Assembly (NCBI GenBank): GCA_024449915.1
Contig: JAMZAV010000800.1
Location: forward strand, 248,001-312,000
Reading direction: 5' to 3'
Source of the DNA: Sweltsa coloradensis
Taxonomy: Eukaryota; Arthropoda; Insecta; Plecoptera; Chloroperlidae
Length of the DNA: 64,000 nucleotides
Shown: positions 33,701 to 44,212 of the stretch, one piece after another
How the letters are laid out: every line of letters starts with the position of its first letter
Position numbering within the stretch: the first letter of the stretch is position 1
Program-made: the position numbers and the translations under genes
Notes under the pieces: model-generated
What the model saw: the letters and a program-made list of their open reading frames with translations, nothing else
What the model was told of the DNA's origin: nothing
Database searches by the model: none

Positions 33701-36700
33701 AAATGCAATTTTACAGCGGAAAGAGATAATAAAACTAAGAAAATGCCAAAGTCGTTGTTAGACGAGTGAGTGAGCCATGTGTTGAGTACCCGGTAACATT
33801 CCCTTTCTTCCCCCTACCTAAGGCCTCCCTAGCCTATCATAGGCTAGAGTGGCGCATTAAACCTTACAGTTTACGCGCCCTTTTACCAACTAAACTTAAA
33901 AACCCTAACCAATATAATTATCAACCTTAAATGCAAATGTTCCCGGGTACTCAACACAAAGGCTCGCTCACTCGTCCAACAACGACTTTGGCGTTTTCCT
34001 AGTCTAGTTGGCTAAGGCGCCCTTATACCCGAAATGTGGGAGACCTAGGTCCAATCCCCTGGTCGGGAAAGATTTTGTTATTTCTAGATTGTTAAAAATT
34101 ATTAAACATGCTTTGAAATGCATATAACGCAGTGTAGTCTATCATCTGTGACAATACTATAGAAAACATAGCTAGTACGAAATACGTGTAAAGATTGCAA
34201 GGTTTACGCAATCTCCGAGCAGAATTTGGGAGTACCTTGAGAGTGCAAGATTCGATATACACCTTGGGCACTGCATTTCACAGCCAGACAAATAACAAAC
34301 AAAAAATATTTTTTCAAAAACAATACCATTGACGTTAAAATAATTCCTTCACATTGCAGCCTATTTTTCAATTTATTATTTCTTGTAGGTTTAAATCGCT
34401 ATGGATCTAGCTGATTTTGATAGCAGTTCTCAGTAAACTCGTAACGGATGTCCGTTTAAAATTTCAGCGCGATCTGTTCAGCTATTTGGCTGATTTTCGA
34501 CGTACACATACACAAACACACATACAGAAGAACAGAATGAGCGCCATTTGAGTTGAATGGAGACACTCAGGCGATGCGCTCCCTTGTTTAATTATCAGTT
34601 CAATTGAAAATATTTTTTAAGAGCATGAGATCACATGAAACAGCACGTCCACGATCGTGTTCTTCCGGTTTGTCCCTGTTCGGCCATTTTGATTGTTATG
34701 AACCAGGCCTAGGCCACTGCCATCAAGTTAATCTTTACCATACGTCAGTTGAAAGAAAACAATCAAAATGTCTGTCGATTTGAAGTGGTAACTTGACAAC
34801 TTGTACACCGTTTGCGACTAAACTTACTCGTGATGCTTTGGGGGCGAATTTCTGGATGCAGCTTCCGTACTCTATACGGCACACTTATAAAACTTTCACC
34901 CGCCCCTCTCTGAATACGCGGCCCGGCGCTGGCACCCGTCGTATGGAGGATGTCTCAAGCAACTTATCTTTGGAGCGAAGGATCCTTCGTCACATCGCGC
35001 GGCTTCTTCCGATGACGCGGAATGAAGACGTGTATACCCAAAACGGCGTTGGTTGTATCAGCTCTCGACTCGACACCCTCGCAGGGGCTTACGTCAACGT
35101 CTTCACGCAGGCGGAAGGAATGAGCTTCACGACCTCGTTTCACGACCACGAGCCTTCAGGCCTCGCCCCCACTTCAAGTACCCGTATACACTTTTTGCCT
35201 TTCTCGTCGAATAACTCTATAAATGTCATGTTCTCTTGTTGTCTTTTGTTGTATGTTAATCTGAACTTGAATCTCTGTAATCACTGTGTCAGGCTACAGA
35301 GGGCCACACGTGCCCTGCATTAGCCTTCTCACCCTATGGGCAGGTAAAATTCAACTAGGAAGCTTCGCAAACGCTTTTTTAGTCGTGTTGATGGATGAGC
35401 TTTTTTGTAAGTTTTTAGTATGCGTGGGATCTCTTTATTCTTCAAGTGCTTTTTGAACGCATTGTAGTTGATTGTTGTCAAGTTTCTATTTTTACTTGTT
35501 ATTTGTTATTATGTACCTAAAAAAACTCACAATTAAACCTTTATTCTATGGATTCTGGCTAACTTTTTCAACTTTTTCTTTCATAAAGCAATACATAACC
35601 GTTAGAATCGGCCCAAATGTCACGAAAATATCGCACTAAATGTTTTTTTAAATAGTAAAAGTACGATATTCATGAGAAATATTTCTTCGATTGTACCCAA
35701 AAACGTGGCAGGTCTGAGTTCAGAGATTTTGAAGGTCCCCTCCAATTTTCATCAAGATCGGATATGCCGTTTGCCCGGTAGAGAGTGAACAAACAAACAA
35801 AAAAAACACCCGAGCTAAATTTTTTTGGGGGTCAGCGAATGAAATTGAAGTCTTCGCTTCGCTCATCCAATAAAAAGTTTTAAAAAAATGTAAACAGTGC
35901 TCTACAAGTATGTCGGCACCTTATTATACGCATTTTTTTTGTCAAAACATGGGATGGCGTTTCCTTCATAAAATCTGTAAATATGTATCAAAAGAGCTGA
36001 TTTTTCTTTTGTGTGTTCAGAACAAGTCAACTTAACATGTGACCTAGGATTTTGTTTTCAATTTCACCGTTTGAGTTTGACAAAATTTAAAAAAAAATCT
36101 TTCAAAATCTAATTTTTTTGTGAAGTTTTTTTATCAAACTTTTCTAATCTATTAAACATACATACACAATTGTAGGCCATTTTGTTTTTCTTTGCTATAT
36201 GAAGTTGTGTTCAAAATTTGGTACAAATCGGTTGAACGGTATAGAATTTATCTGGAAAATGGTTTGAAAAAGTTAGTTTCCGGCAATTGCGCGCCAAAGT
36301 TTGGCATTTTTTGTGGTAAAATCAAGGAAATACACACAAACAGATTCTTCGAAAAGAAAGGTAGTTGAAAATTAATACTGTTTCATTTGAATGTATTTTC
36401 ATTTCTATAAGATATAATTGAATAATTTTTGAAGCTACACAAACTTAACAAAATTTGCAATATGATAAAATCCAAAACAAATTAAAATCACCCAAAAAAT
36501 AATGAAGGTGTATATAATTTTTTAGGAGTCTTCAAGAAACAAATATGATCTTGGCACGCCCATAAGCACTCAAATTAAAATGTACACCGCTCTGGAGAAA
36601 AATTAAAACTACAGACGAGAATTCTAAAATGCACAAGGCACAGATATTTTTATGCAGAACAACATACCACAAACAGAATTGATGTATGTAATAAACCCTA

Positions 36701-39700
36701 CTATACACCATGGTTACGCATAAAGTCGACGCAAAGGGAACAAGACGAGGTTGCTCCCGTCGCGTTGACTTTATGTGGTGAATAGTAGGGTTTATTATTT
36801 AAAGCAATTCTGTTTGTTGTATGTTGTTCTGCATAAAAATATCTGTGTCATGCGCATTAAAAAAATTCGCGTATGTATAGTTTCAATTTTCCTCCAGTGC
36901 GTTGTACATCTTAATTTGAGTGCTTACGAGCGTGCCGAGTACATGTTTGTCTCGTGAAGACTCTTAAAGAAATAATTGTACGTTCTATGCCTCCTTGATA
37001 TTTTAGGACAAGCATAATTTAGTTAGCATAGTGCAATGCAAGTTTATTTGCGAATTGTGTAATAAATGAACTTTTTGTTATAATTATTATTTATTCAGAC
37101 ATAACCAAAATTTTAAGGTGGGACCCATTTTTTCGGGTAATAGTATTACCCTTTATTGCCCCATTGTAGGGGCATAATGGGGTAAATAACATAATTTGTT
37201 AATAATACATATTTTTTATATAAATTGAATTTCTTAAATTAAAAATTTTAACTGACATTTTAAAGACAGTTAGTAAAAATAGTCTTCCAAAATTAACTTT
37301 TGGCTATGCAACCGCAAACAAACTAAAGTGCTCCATTTTGCCCCACGCCTACTTTTCTACGAGAGGTCTTCGCACCATTACCCATCAGCAATCATGGCTG
37401 CTAGTTATTTCCGAGGTTGTGTGTATGGACTTTCATTGATGGGTTTAATGGCAAATGAAAAACCTCTGTATGATGCGGAATTCGAGCCCGGTATCCTCTT
37501 AATTGGAAACCAGGACTCAACAACTGAAACAAAGAGCCATACAACAAAAACTGAAAGAGATTGCGAAGAGCTATTACCTTTGGCAGTGTCTTCCCTGGTT
37601 TCAGGTGGAATCCTCCAATCTGTACCATGGCAGGAACTATCGGCATTGGATACTCCAGAGTGGGGAAGGTAGCCACGAGCAGTAACGAAGTATTCATTTC
37701 AAGGTTACAAATATGGGGGAAAGTCATATCGTCTATATACATCCGTATTAGCCTGTCTAGAAACGGCAAATAGATTAAGTGCCGGCCAATATTGGTAATG
37801 GTCGTAACAATAAAATTTTCCACTCTCTCCGGGAAGGTCATTCTATCAGTAAGACCCATGAAAGAGTTAGGGGTGAATGAAAATGGCTGCGAGTTGCCGA
37901 CTAGGTCCCCCCATAGTCCGTGATGGCCTCGATCCGACGAGAAGCCGACTATGGGCGCATTAAACCTGTGTGCTAGTACGAGTGAGCATTCATACAGCCA
38001 CACATCGAATATCAGCAGGTCGAACTCTTTGTCCAACGAGTAATAAAGACGTTCAACGTTTTTGTCAGTTAGGAAGTTCTTGCAATTTTCTTGTACGTAT
38101 GTTAGTGCGTCTTTAAATGCTTTTAAAGGAAGCTTATATTTGTCGAAGATGTTGGTCGGAGAATCAAGTTCACCTGTAAACAAAACCACTGAAGTTGGTA
38201 GATGACGAACATTACACCTACCTTTGGTCTGTGCATGCACAGTTCGCAATAAACTCGGTATTGGACGATTAGCGAATTGCTTAATGCAGTCTACATATGA
38301 GCATAAGCTCAGTACGGCATTTAAAACTATATTATTGTAATACTTACAAGAGGCTATTTTTTTTTTTAAATATTTGCATTTATTTAAATGTATCATTTGA
38401 ACACAATATTAAAAATAAATGCGAGAGTGACAGATAGAGCATCTGCCCCATAGTACGTGAGTACCTGTCACCCTATTATACAAAATATAATAAAATACAA
38501 TGTCCAAGTTAAATACAGTATCAAATACAACATCAATAAATATTATAAAATAACTACATAACCTAAACTAAACAATACTTCAACTAACAAAAACGGAACT
38601 ACAACCTTCTTAAAATAATTTTTGATGACGCTATTGAAACTACTGTCTGTTTTTAATACATTTGGAAGTGTATCCCATCAGGAGACAGATCGATTATAAA
38701 AACCATTTTGATATGCTGATGTTCTAGCCCGTCGAGGTATATCGGGTAGCAAGTAAGCCTCTAGCACACCACATTGTCAAGCAGAATTGGAAAAATACTT
38801 GGCTTAACCGCACTACTGTCTGTAACATAAATCGCACTGCAATGCAAGACTCGTGGGCCTATGCCAAATGGAACATAAATTCGCACTCAAGTGCACCCAG
38901 TGGAAGACGCGCCTAACTGTTGGTTCATGCAACATCATAGCTGCACGCCTGCTAGCATATAACTCTATATACCTTTAATTAACTAGGCCGCTTCGCGAAC
39001 GCTTTTTTTAGCCGCGTTGATGGATTTGATTTTTGTAAGTTTTTAGTTTGCGTGGGATCTCTATACTTTTGCAAGTGCTTTTTGAACGCATTTTAGGTGA
39101 TTGTTGTCAAGTTTCTATTGTTACTTGTTAATTGTTATTGGATGAGCGAAGCGAAGACTTCAATTTCACTGAACCCCCAAAAAATTTAGCTCGGGTGTTT
39201 TTTTTTTGTCTGTTTGTTCGCTCTCTACTGGGAAAACGGCATACGCGATCTTGATGAAAATTTAAAGGGGACATTCGAAATCTCTGAACTTAGAGGTGTA
39301 TTGTTTTTGGGTACAATCTAAGAAATATTTCTCATGAATATCGTACTTTTGCGATTTTTTTCGATTTTTAGTGCGATATTCTCGTGACATTTGGTCCGAT
39401 TCTGACCAAACGGGTGGGGCTACAACGTTCATATTTCCCATGAACATTAAAGTTATGGTGATGTAGTACCTTTTGAAAGAAGAAGTTGAAAAAGTTAGCC
39501 AGAATCCAAAAAAATAAAGGTTTAAATATGAGTTTTTTTAGGTTTATAATAACAATAAACAAGTAACAATAGAAACTTGACAACAATCACCTACAATGCA
39601 TTCAAAAAGCACTTGCAAAGGACAAGTGCAAACAAACGCAAAAAACGCAAACAAAAAACTTAAAAAAAGCTAATCCATCAACGCGGCGGGACTTTAGCGT

Positions 39701-40856
39701 TTTCCTAGTTATATACACCTCAAAAAACTTATATGAAAACCTTTATTTCTTTAGATTCAGGCTAACTATTTCATTATTTTTTCAAAAGGTACTACATCAT
39801 CATAACCTTAATGTCCATGTTAAAAATGAACTTTGTAGCCCCACCGTTTTGGTCAGAATCAGCCCAAATGTCACGAAAATATCTCACTTAAAATCGAAAA
39901 AAGTCGAAAAAGTACGATATTCATAAGAAATATTTCTTCGATTGTACCCAAAAACGTGGCAGGGCCAAGTTCAGAAATTTCAAAGGTCCCCTCCAATTTT
40001 CATCAAGATCGCATATGCCATTTTCCCGGTAAAGAGCGAACAAACAGACAAAAATACGGGAAAAAGACACCCGAGCTATAAGTTACTTTGGGGGTCAGTG
40101 AAATTGAAGTTTTCGCTTCGCTCATCCAATTAATCGAAACCAATGTAAAAAGTGATTAGTTTTGTTTATAACTAGGAAAACGCTTAAGTCCCACCGCGTT
40201 GATGGATGAGCTTTTTGTAAGCTTTTAGTTTGCGTAGGATCACTTTTCCTTTGCAAGTACTTTTTGAATGCATTGTAGGTGATTGTTTTCAAGTTTCTAT
40301 TGTTACTTGTTAATTGTTATTATAAGCCTCAAAAAACTCATATTAAAAATATTCTATGGAATCTGGCTAACTTATTCAACTTTTTCTTTCAGAAAGCAAT
40401 ACATCACCATTACATTTATGTCCATGTAAAATATGAACGTTAAAGCCCCACCCGTTTGGTCAGAATCGGCCCAAATGTCATGAAAATATCGCACTTAAAA
40501 TCGGAAAAAATCGTGAAAGTACGATATTCATGAGAAATATTTCTTCGATTGTACCCAAAAACGTGGCAGGTCTAAGTTCAGAGATTTCGAAGGTCCGCTC
40601 AAATTTTCATCATGATCGCATATGCCGTTTGCCCGGTAGCGTGTGAACAAACAGACAAAAAAAAACATTGGAGCTAAATTTTTTGAGGGGTCAGTGAAAT
40701 TGAAGTCTCCGCTTCGCTCATCCAATAAACAAAGTTTGTAGAATGAATATAGTAAAAATTATTGTACCAGTAATAACATGATAATTGGATGAGCGTAGCG
40801 AGCGTAGCGAGCTGAAGCGAAGATTCCAGTGCACTACACGGGAGAAAAAAATCCGG

Positions 40857-40897
<41 letters not shown>

Positions 40898-42835
40898 TAT
40901 TATTGTGTGTCTGTGAACACGATTCCGGCTAAACCAATACTCCAATTGCGATGAAACTTTATGGAGGTCTGTGAAATCTCTGAACAAAGAACTGCACGGG
41001 GGGAAAAATCAATCAAAAAATTATTTCTCATGAAAATCGCAATTTTACGATTTTTTCATTTTAAAAAATTTCTTCGACTTATAACACCTACATGCTTTAT
41101 CCGATTGTAATGATTTTTTCACAGAACCTTAATTTCATGAATTAATATATTCGTGTGAAATTTGAGCGCAATCGAAAATTTATCTATTTAAAAATCGCAA
41201 TTTTACGCTTTTTTCGTTTAAAAAAAATTACGCTCATCCATCAACGCGGCGGGACTTAAGCGTTTTCCTAGTAACAATATACATTCCTTATAACAGAAAA
41301 TACTCACCCAACAAAGAAGAAAAGAGCCTGCCAATAGGGATATGTAAAAATAGCATTTTACGTACTTAGCGAAATTACTTTTGTAAGTGTGATATCCGTG
41401 TAGTTGTTAGAAAGCCTCTTCTGTGGGAAGGCGCTGACGACGGTGATCTTATGTCCTCTGAGGGCGAGCTCCTTAAGCAGAGGCTCGCACAAGGCGAAGT
41501 GTTTTCGTATGGGGGTGGGGAAGACTGCCAGGATACGCGCCCCGTAACAGTAGGAGGCCACTATTGAAGCCAGGGCTACGAGGATCCAGGTTCTGGTTTC
41601 AGAGACCTGCGAAAGAAGAAGAAGAAGAAGAAGAAGAAGAAGAAGAAGAAGAAGAAGATAAAGAAGAAGAAGGTTAAGATATGTCAATGCACGTTAAAAG
41701 ATTATTTTTGTTTTTCCACCGATTACCCCCGTAACAGAGTGTGTAGATAACTAGGAAAACGCTTTAGTCCCGCCGCGTTGATAGATGAGCTTTTTTGTAA
41801 GTTTTTAGTTTGTTTAGGACCACTTTTCCTTTGCAAGTGCTTTTTGAATGCATTGTAGGTGATTGTCGTCAAGTTTCTATTGTTACTTGTTAATTGTTAT
41901 TATAAACCTCAAAAAACTCATATTAAAACCTTTTTTTATATGGATTCTGGCTAACTTTTTCAACTTTTTCTTTCAAAACGCAATACATCACCATTACCTT
42001 AATGTCCATGTGAAATATGAACGTTGTAGCCCCACCCGTTTGGTCAGAATCGGCCCAAATGTCACGAAAATATCGCACTAAAAATCGAAAAAAAAATCGT
42101 AAAAGTACGATATTCATGAGAAATATTTCTTCGATTGTACCCAAAAACGTGGCAGGTCTAAGTTCAAAGATTTCGAAGGTCTCCAGAAAATTTCATCGCA
42201 ATTGGAGTATCGGTTTAGCCGAAATCGTGTTAACAAACACACAAAAATACAAACAAAAACAAAAAAGAAAATCGAAAAAAATCGTAAAATTGCGATTTTC
42301 AAGTGAAATAATTTTTTGATCGATTTTTCCTACGGTGCAGTTCGAAGTGCAGAGATTTCGAAGGTCTCCATAAAATTTAATCGCAATCGGAGTATCGGTT
42401 TAGCCAGAATCGTGTTCACAGACACACAAAAATACAAAAAAAAGAAAGAAAGAAAAAAAAAACATTCCGGATTTTTTTCTCCAGTGTAGTAGAATGGAAT
42501 CTTCGCTTCGCTCATCCAATAAATCGGTATTTTTATTTCGTATTTAATATGCCATATTATTCATATTCATCCCTACTCTAAATTATAATTTTAAAATTAC
42601 ACCATACTCTTTTGAGGCTTTTCTTATGAATTCCCAATGATGCAAAAATATAAATATTATTCAAAATTCAAAACTATAAAGTCTTGCCAAAATATAAAAA
42701 CGGATTTAAGATAAATTTATTTACAGATGAGGTAGAATTGCCTAATTATTACAAATTGATTATTTTTATATAATTTTATTTATTTTGTCTTCATACCTCA
42801 GTGTAGAGAATTATTAATATACTAAGACTTACCAT
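27450..42835 (-). CDS. UGT: UDP-glycosyltransferase, copy B (six coding exons)
   Basis: This is the paralog of copy A, with the same six-exon structure: 42833-42835, 41366-41606, 37578-38173, 33464-33677, 28774-28993, 27450-27768, giving 530 codons. Signal peptide, His37, the FDLLIFD Asp, the UGT signature and the C-terminal membrane helix are all present. The same unusual donor-site residues occur: SHGD, and Ser-His where Asp-Gln is normal (copy A has Asn-His). It differs from A by scattered substitutions, a VQENC region four residues longer, and a tail ending NGVHG. Both copies being intact while introns diverged suggests coding constraint. Intron 1 is only 1.2 kb, but introns 2 to 4 have been enlarged by repeats to between 3 and 4.5 kb. 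Confidence 0.85.
27788..27881. repeat. Direct repeat, two ~46-bp units
   Basis: TCCAGATTCCCTCCAACATT through GTCGATAAAGAAG occurs twice in a row just upstream of exon 6 in intron 5 of UGT-B. Confidence 0.8.
27882..28773. other. UGT-B intron 5
   Basis: 28,210-28,735 matches 7,040-7,560 of UGT-A, so it is ancestral intron. The hAT-type element of UGT-A is absent here. Confidence 0.6.
28774..28993 (-). CDS. UGT: UGT-B coding exon 5 (UGT signature)
   Basis: 220 nt, acceptor TGTATTTCAG, donor CCCAG|GTTAGT. The signature differs from copy A at the last binding position (Ser-His instead of Asn-His) and at three further residues near the exon end. Confidence 0.85.
29533..29660 (-). mobile_element. 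LINE/SINE 3' tail copy
   Basis: On the minus strand it reads like 58,316-58,435: TTGCTAGACACTAAATGTGA, GGGCAATGCCC, then TTTTAGCAACC, a short stem-loop shared by both copies. The family was not identified. Confidence 0.5.
29661..30296. other. UGT-B intron 4, ancestral part
   Basis: 29,845-30,210 matches 7,850-8,560 of UGT-A minus its Penelope-like insertion. It contains the GGTGGAGGTGTCGGGTCATT motif near 30,127. Confidence 0.55.
30297..31802 (-). mobile_element. Helitron-like element (body type 2), interrupted
   Basis: The 3' end (GGAAAACGCTTAAGTCCC) lies at 30,297 and the 5' end (GCTCATCCAA on the plus strand) at 31,802. It is split by the element at 30,432-31,213. UGT-A lacks this insertion. 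Confidence 0.7.
30432..31213 (-). mobile_element. Helitron-like element (body type 1), nested
   Basis: A complete copy from CTAGGAAAACGC to GCTCATCCAA inside the previous element, with a ~150-bp body unit (CTGGCTAA to CGCACAAAAA/CGCACTAAAA) present twice. Confidence 0.75.
32540..32735 (+). repeat. 15-bp minisatellite
   Basis: About twelve degenerate units of the type GCTGTTTACGTGAAA, versus about three at the matching place in UGT-A (9,421-9,470). The 81-codon open frame here is this repeat read as a five-residue pattern and is not a gene. Confidence 0.75.
32736..33463. other. UGT-B intron 4, distal part
   Basis: 33,140-33,440 matches 9,490-9,770 of UGT-A. It contains the empty site (near 33,430) for the two Helitron-like copies found in UGT-A. 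Confidence 0.6.
33464..33677 (-). CDS. UGT: UGT-B coding exon 4
   Basis: 214 nt, acceptor TCTGCAG, donor CCTTG|GTAAAT. It encodes VVFSFEPS and ends KYLPQVDVL, with Val where copy A has Phe and canonical UGTs usually have Gln. Confidence 0.85.
33737..34013. mobile_element. Short palindromic element with CTAG-type ends
   Basis: Inverted ends of ~60 bp: CTAAGAAAATGCCAAAGTCG at the left and CGACTTTGGCGTTTTCCTAG at the right, followed inward by GAGTGAGTGAGCC and GTGTTGAGTACCCGG. The centre has the CTAGAGTGGCGCATTA block. It lies in intron 3 of UGT-B only. Confidence 0.75.
34008..34068 (+). repeat. tRNA-like SINE head
   Basis: TAGTTGGCTAAGG resembles an A box and GGTCCAATCCC a B box, ~30 bases apart, with a T-arm-like pair around it. 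A body with a CAGCGCGATCTGTTCAGC block (near 34,465) may belong to the same element. Confidence 0.45.
34069..34680. other. Possible SINE body and flank
   Basis: 34,440-34,590 has a pattern common in SINE/LINE tails: a TTTCAGCGCGATCTGTTCAG-type block, then an ACACATACA-rich stretch. I see no gene. Confidence 0.35.
34681..35340 (+). other. GC-richer block with 176-codon open frame, unknown
   Basis: An open frame (34,793-35,323) lies in sequence clearly richer in G and C than its surroundings. It starts with an alternative codon and encodes no motif I recognise; part is also open on the other strand. UGT-A lacks the whole block, so it arrived with the repeats in intron 3. A transposon or captured fragment is more likely than a host gene. 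Confidence 0.3.
35355..35870 (-). mobile_element. Helitron-like element (body type 1)
   Basis: CTAGGAAGCTTCGC at the low end and CTTCGCTCATCCAA at the high end, with the GATCGGATATGCCGTTTGCC body block. Confidence 0.75.
35871..36526. other. UGT-B intron 3 insertion, unclassified
   Basis: AT-rich sequence absent from UGT-A. I see neither a gene nor element termini. Confidence 0.35.
36527..36965. mobile_element. Foldback element, ~200-bp arms
   Basis: Arms 36,527-36,728 and 36,760-36,965 are inverted copies: ATTTTTATGCAGAACAACAT against ATGTTGTTCTGCATAAAAAT, and ACTCAAATTAAAATGTAC against GTACATCTTAATTTGAGT. The loop is only ~30 bp. Confidence 0.75.
37578..38173 (-). CDS. UGT: UGT-B coding exon 3
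   Basis: 596 nt, acceptor TTGTTTACAG, donor AAAG|GTAATA. It encodes the acceptor-binding domain with FDLLIFD, NAPIVGFSS and PMPIVPAMVQIGG. It is three codons longer than copy A. Confidence 0.85.
38174..38992. other. UGT-B intron 2, ancestral part
   Basis: 38,745-38,970 matches 12,790-13,070. The remainder is AT-rich with no gene. Confidence 0.5.
38993..40129 (-). mobile_element. Helitron-like element (body type 1), interrupted
   Basis: Starts CTAGGCCGCTTCGCG and ends CGCTCATCCAA. The body is split at GTTAT by the plus-strand copy at 39,138-39,708 and resumes with TATACACCTCAAAAAAC, as in uninterrupted copies such as 41,751. Confidence 0.75.
39138..39708 (+). mobile_element. Helitron-like element, complete, nested
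   Basis: TTGGATGAGCG at the 5' end; GCTAATCCATC (inverted, diverged), hairpin AACGC/GCGTT and CTAG at the 3' end. The host copy provides an empty-site comparison without target duplication. Confidence 0.8.
40172..40725 (-). mobile_element. Helitron-like element (body type 1)
   Basis: A complete copy, CTAGGAAAACGCTTAAGTCC to GCTTCGCTCATCCAA, and a good reference for body type 1. Confidence 0.8.
40795..41271 (+). mobile_element. Helitron-like element (body type 2)
   Basis: TTGGATGAGCGTAGCGAGCG at the start, a long T run, TACGCTCATCC, the hairpin AACGC/GCGTT and the CTAG end. UGT-A lacks it near 13,705, though the flanks there have diverged. Confidence 0.8.
41366..41606 (-). CDS. UGT: UGT-B coding exon 2
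   Basis: 241 nt, identical in length and phases to copy A. It encodes WILVALASIVAS, FPTPIRKHF and the NYTDITL block. The acceptor again follows a CTT tract, and the donor is CTAA|GTACGT. Confidence 0.8.
41612..41672 (-). repeat. (CTT)n microsatellite at the UGT-B exon 2 acceptor
   Basis: About 60 bp, shorter than in copy A but at the same position. Read through, it gives a poly-leucine run after an in-frame ATG; the equivalent ATG is absent in copy A. Confidence 0.8.
41751..42519 (-). mobile_element. Helitron-like element, chimeric body
   Basis: The low end and first ~420 bp follow body type 1, the rest follows body type 2 (ATTGGAGTATCGGTTTAGCC block, given twice). UGT-A at ~18,131 is the empty site (GACAATAAATT). 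Confidence 0.75.
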
Positions 42836-43180
42836 GTCTGCAGTATATTCTGTAGCGAGGACAGATCTCGTCTAGACAGTCTCACAAAACAGTTCCTAGC
42901 TTACTTATTGTTGCACTTGCTTTATCTCGTCGGCTAAGAACAGTATGCAAAATCAGACTAATCGCAATATTTTTTTTCATAATCTTGTATCGTGGTAAAA
43001 AATATGCGATTGATTGTTTGCAAAGAGTCAAAGGTGGTATATTATTTACATTCCGGTTTGCGGTGAGGCAATTATATTATAATTTTTAACCATGGCAATC
43101 CTATATGCGATGGTCACAAAAGCGTGGCGGGCGTCGAGCTGGTCTAATCCTTCGGCTCTTTTATAGGGAACCTAAGTAGA
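42521..43180 (-). promoter_or_regulatory. UGT-B 5' UTR and promoter region
   Basis: Matches 18,128-18,758 of copy A. Similarity ends at CCTAAGTAGA, which sets the right edge of the duplicated unit. Confidence 0.45.
42833..42835 (-). CDS. UGT: UGT-B coding exon 1 (ATG only)
   Basis: ATG followed by GTAAGT, with the upstream context TACTGCAGAC as in copy A. Seven bases inserted about 20 bp upstream, relative to copy A, show that the frame before the ATG is not conserved. Confidence 0.7.
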
Positions 43181-44204
43181 GAGTTGCATAACATCATGTT
43201 CTTTTTTGGACAACCCTGTATATACCAATAACAAATCCGTAATTGTTGTTTTAGAGTTGTACATCGTGTACGATGTTAAGACGTGCCAGCAAATTATCAA
43301 ATGCAGATTAACTTTCCCTAGGATAAATATATGAACATATGTTTGCATTTGAGACATTGGACACCTCTACCGTCTAAACTGTAACAATGATATTATTTGG
43401 AAAGTTTTCACACATACATATACCTGAGACTATAGTTTTCACACTGAAATGAATAATAATTTGTTCAAAAATATTATTTTAACATTTAATATTATTATGT
43501 TATTGTTAAATGTTCAAAATATTTAGGAAGTGAATTGAACTAAATAACAATCATGATTAAGAAAATAATGTTTTAATTTTTAATTTATTTCCTATACTAG
43601 GGGTGTGAATATTGATTTTAAGGTTCGAATCGAAGATCGAAAATTGATGAATTTTTTAAACAAATAGTATAACGTTTACCCTATTTACTCTGTTTTGTTG
43701 ATTTTCAATAGATACGGGTAATAGTGTTCCTAAAAATGACTTGTTCAGCCCTGAACTCACAAAAAAGTACGAAATGTTGTAAAAGTTCATAGCCGTTAGA
43801 TTGTTACGACATGGTGGAGGTGCCGAGGCGAACAGCAGTTTACTACTATTCGCGAATATTATTCGAATTTCGATTGAACGCATACCCCTACTATATACCA
43901 ATATATCAATTTTAAAAGACCTATATCTATTTTGTGTTATATAAAAAAACATTATTTTTTGAATCTATTGCATCAATTGTAGACAGGGAATCTCTTTTGT
44001 GAGAGAATGTTCGTCAATTACATACTGTTGTCAGGCCAGCATCGTTTCTAATTATTTCTATTTTACAATACTATTTTCTTTAACTTCTATCTAAGGCGTC
44101 GTTGTCTAATGTCGCTGCCCTCTTCAAGTGACCGTGAATCCCCAAGCGGAGTTTAGGCGAACCGAAACTATATTATGCGATACACATACCTTGATGTCGT
44201 GCAG
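43181..44204. other. Intergenic, no gene seen
   Basis: AT-rich; a GGTGGAGGTGCCGAGG motif at ~43,812 belongs to the recurrent motif set described in the findings. Confidence 0.4.
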
Positions 44205-44212
44205 GCCTATAG

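Noticed and set aside
41358..41687. Poly-leucine N-terminus on UGT-B starting at an ATG before the CTT repeat
   Set aside because: Copy A has no equivalent ATG, and the ATG|GTAAGT exon gives both copies the same start.
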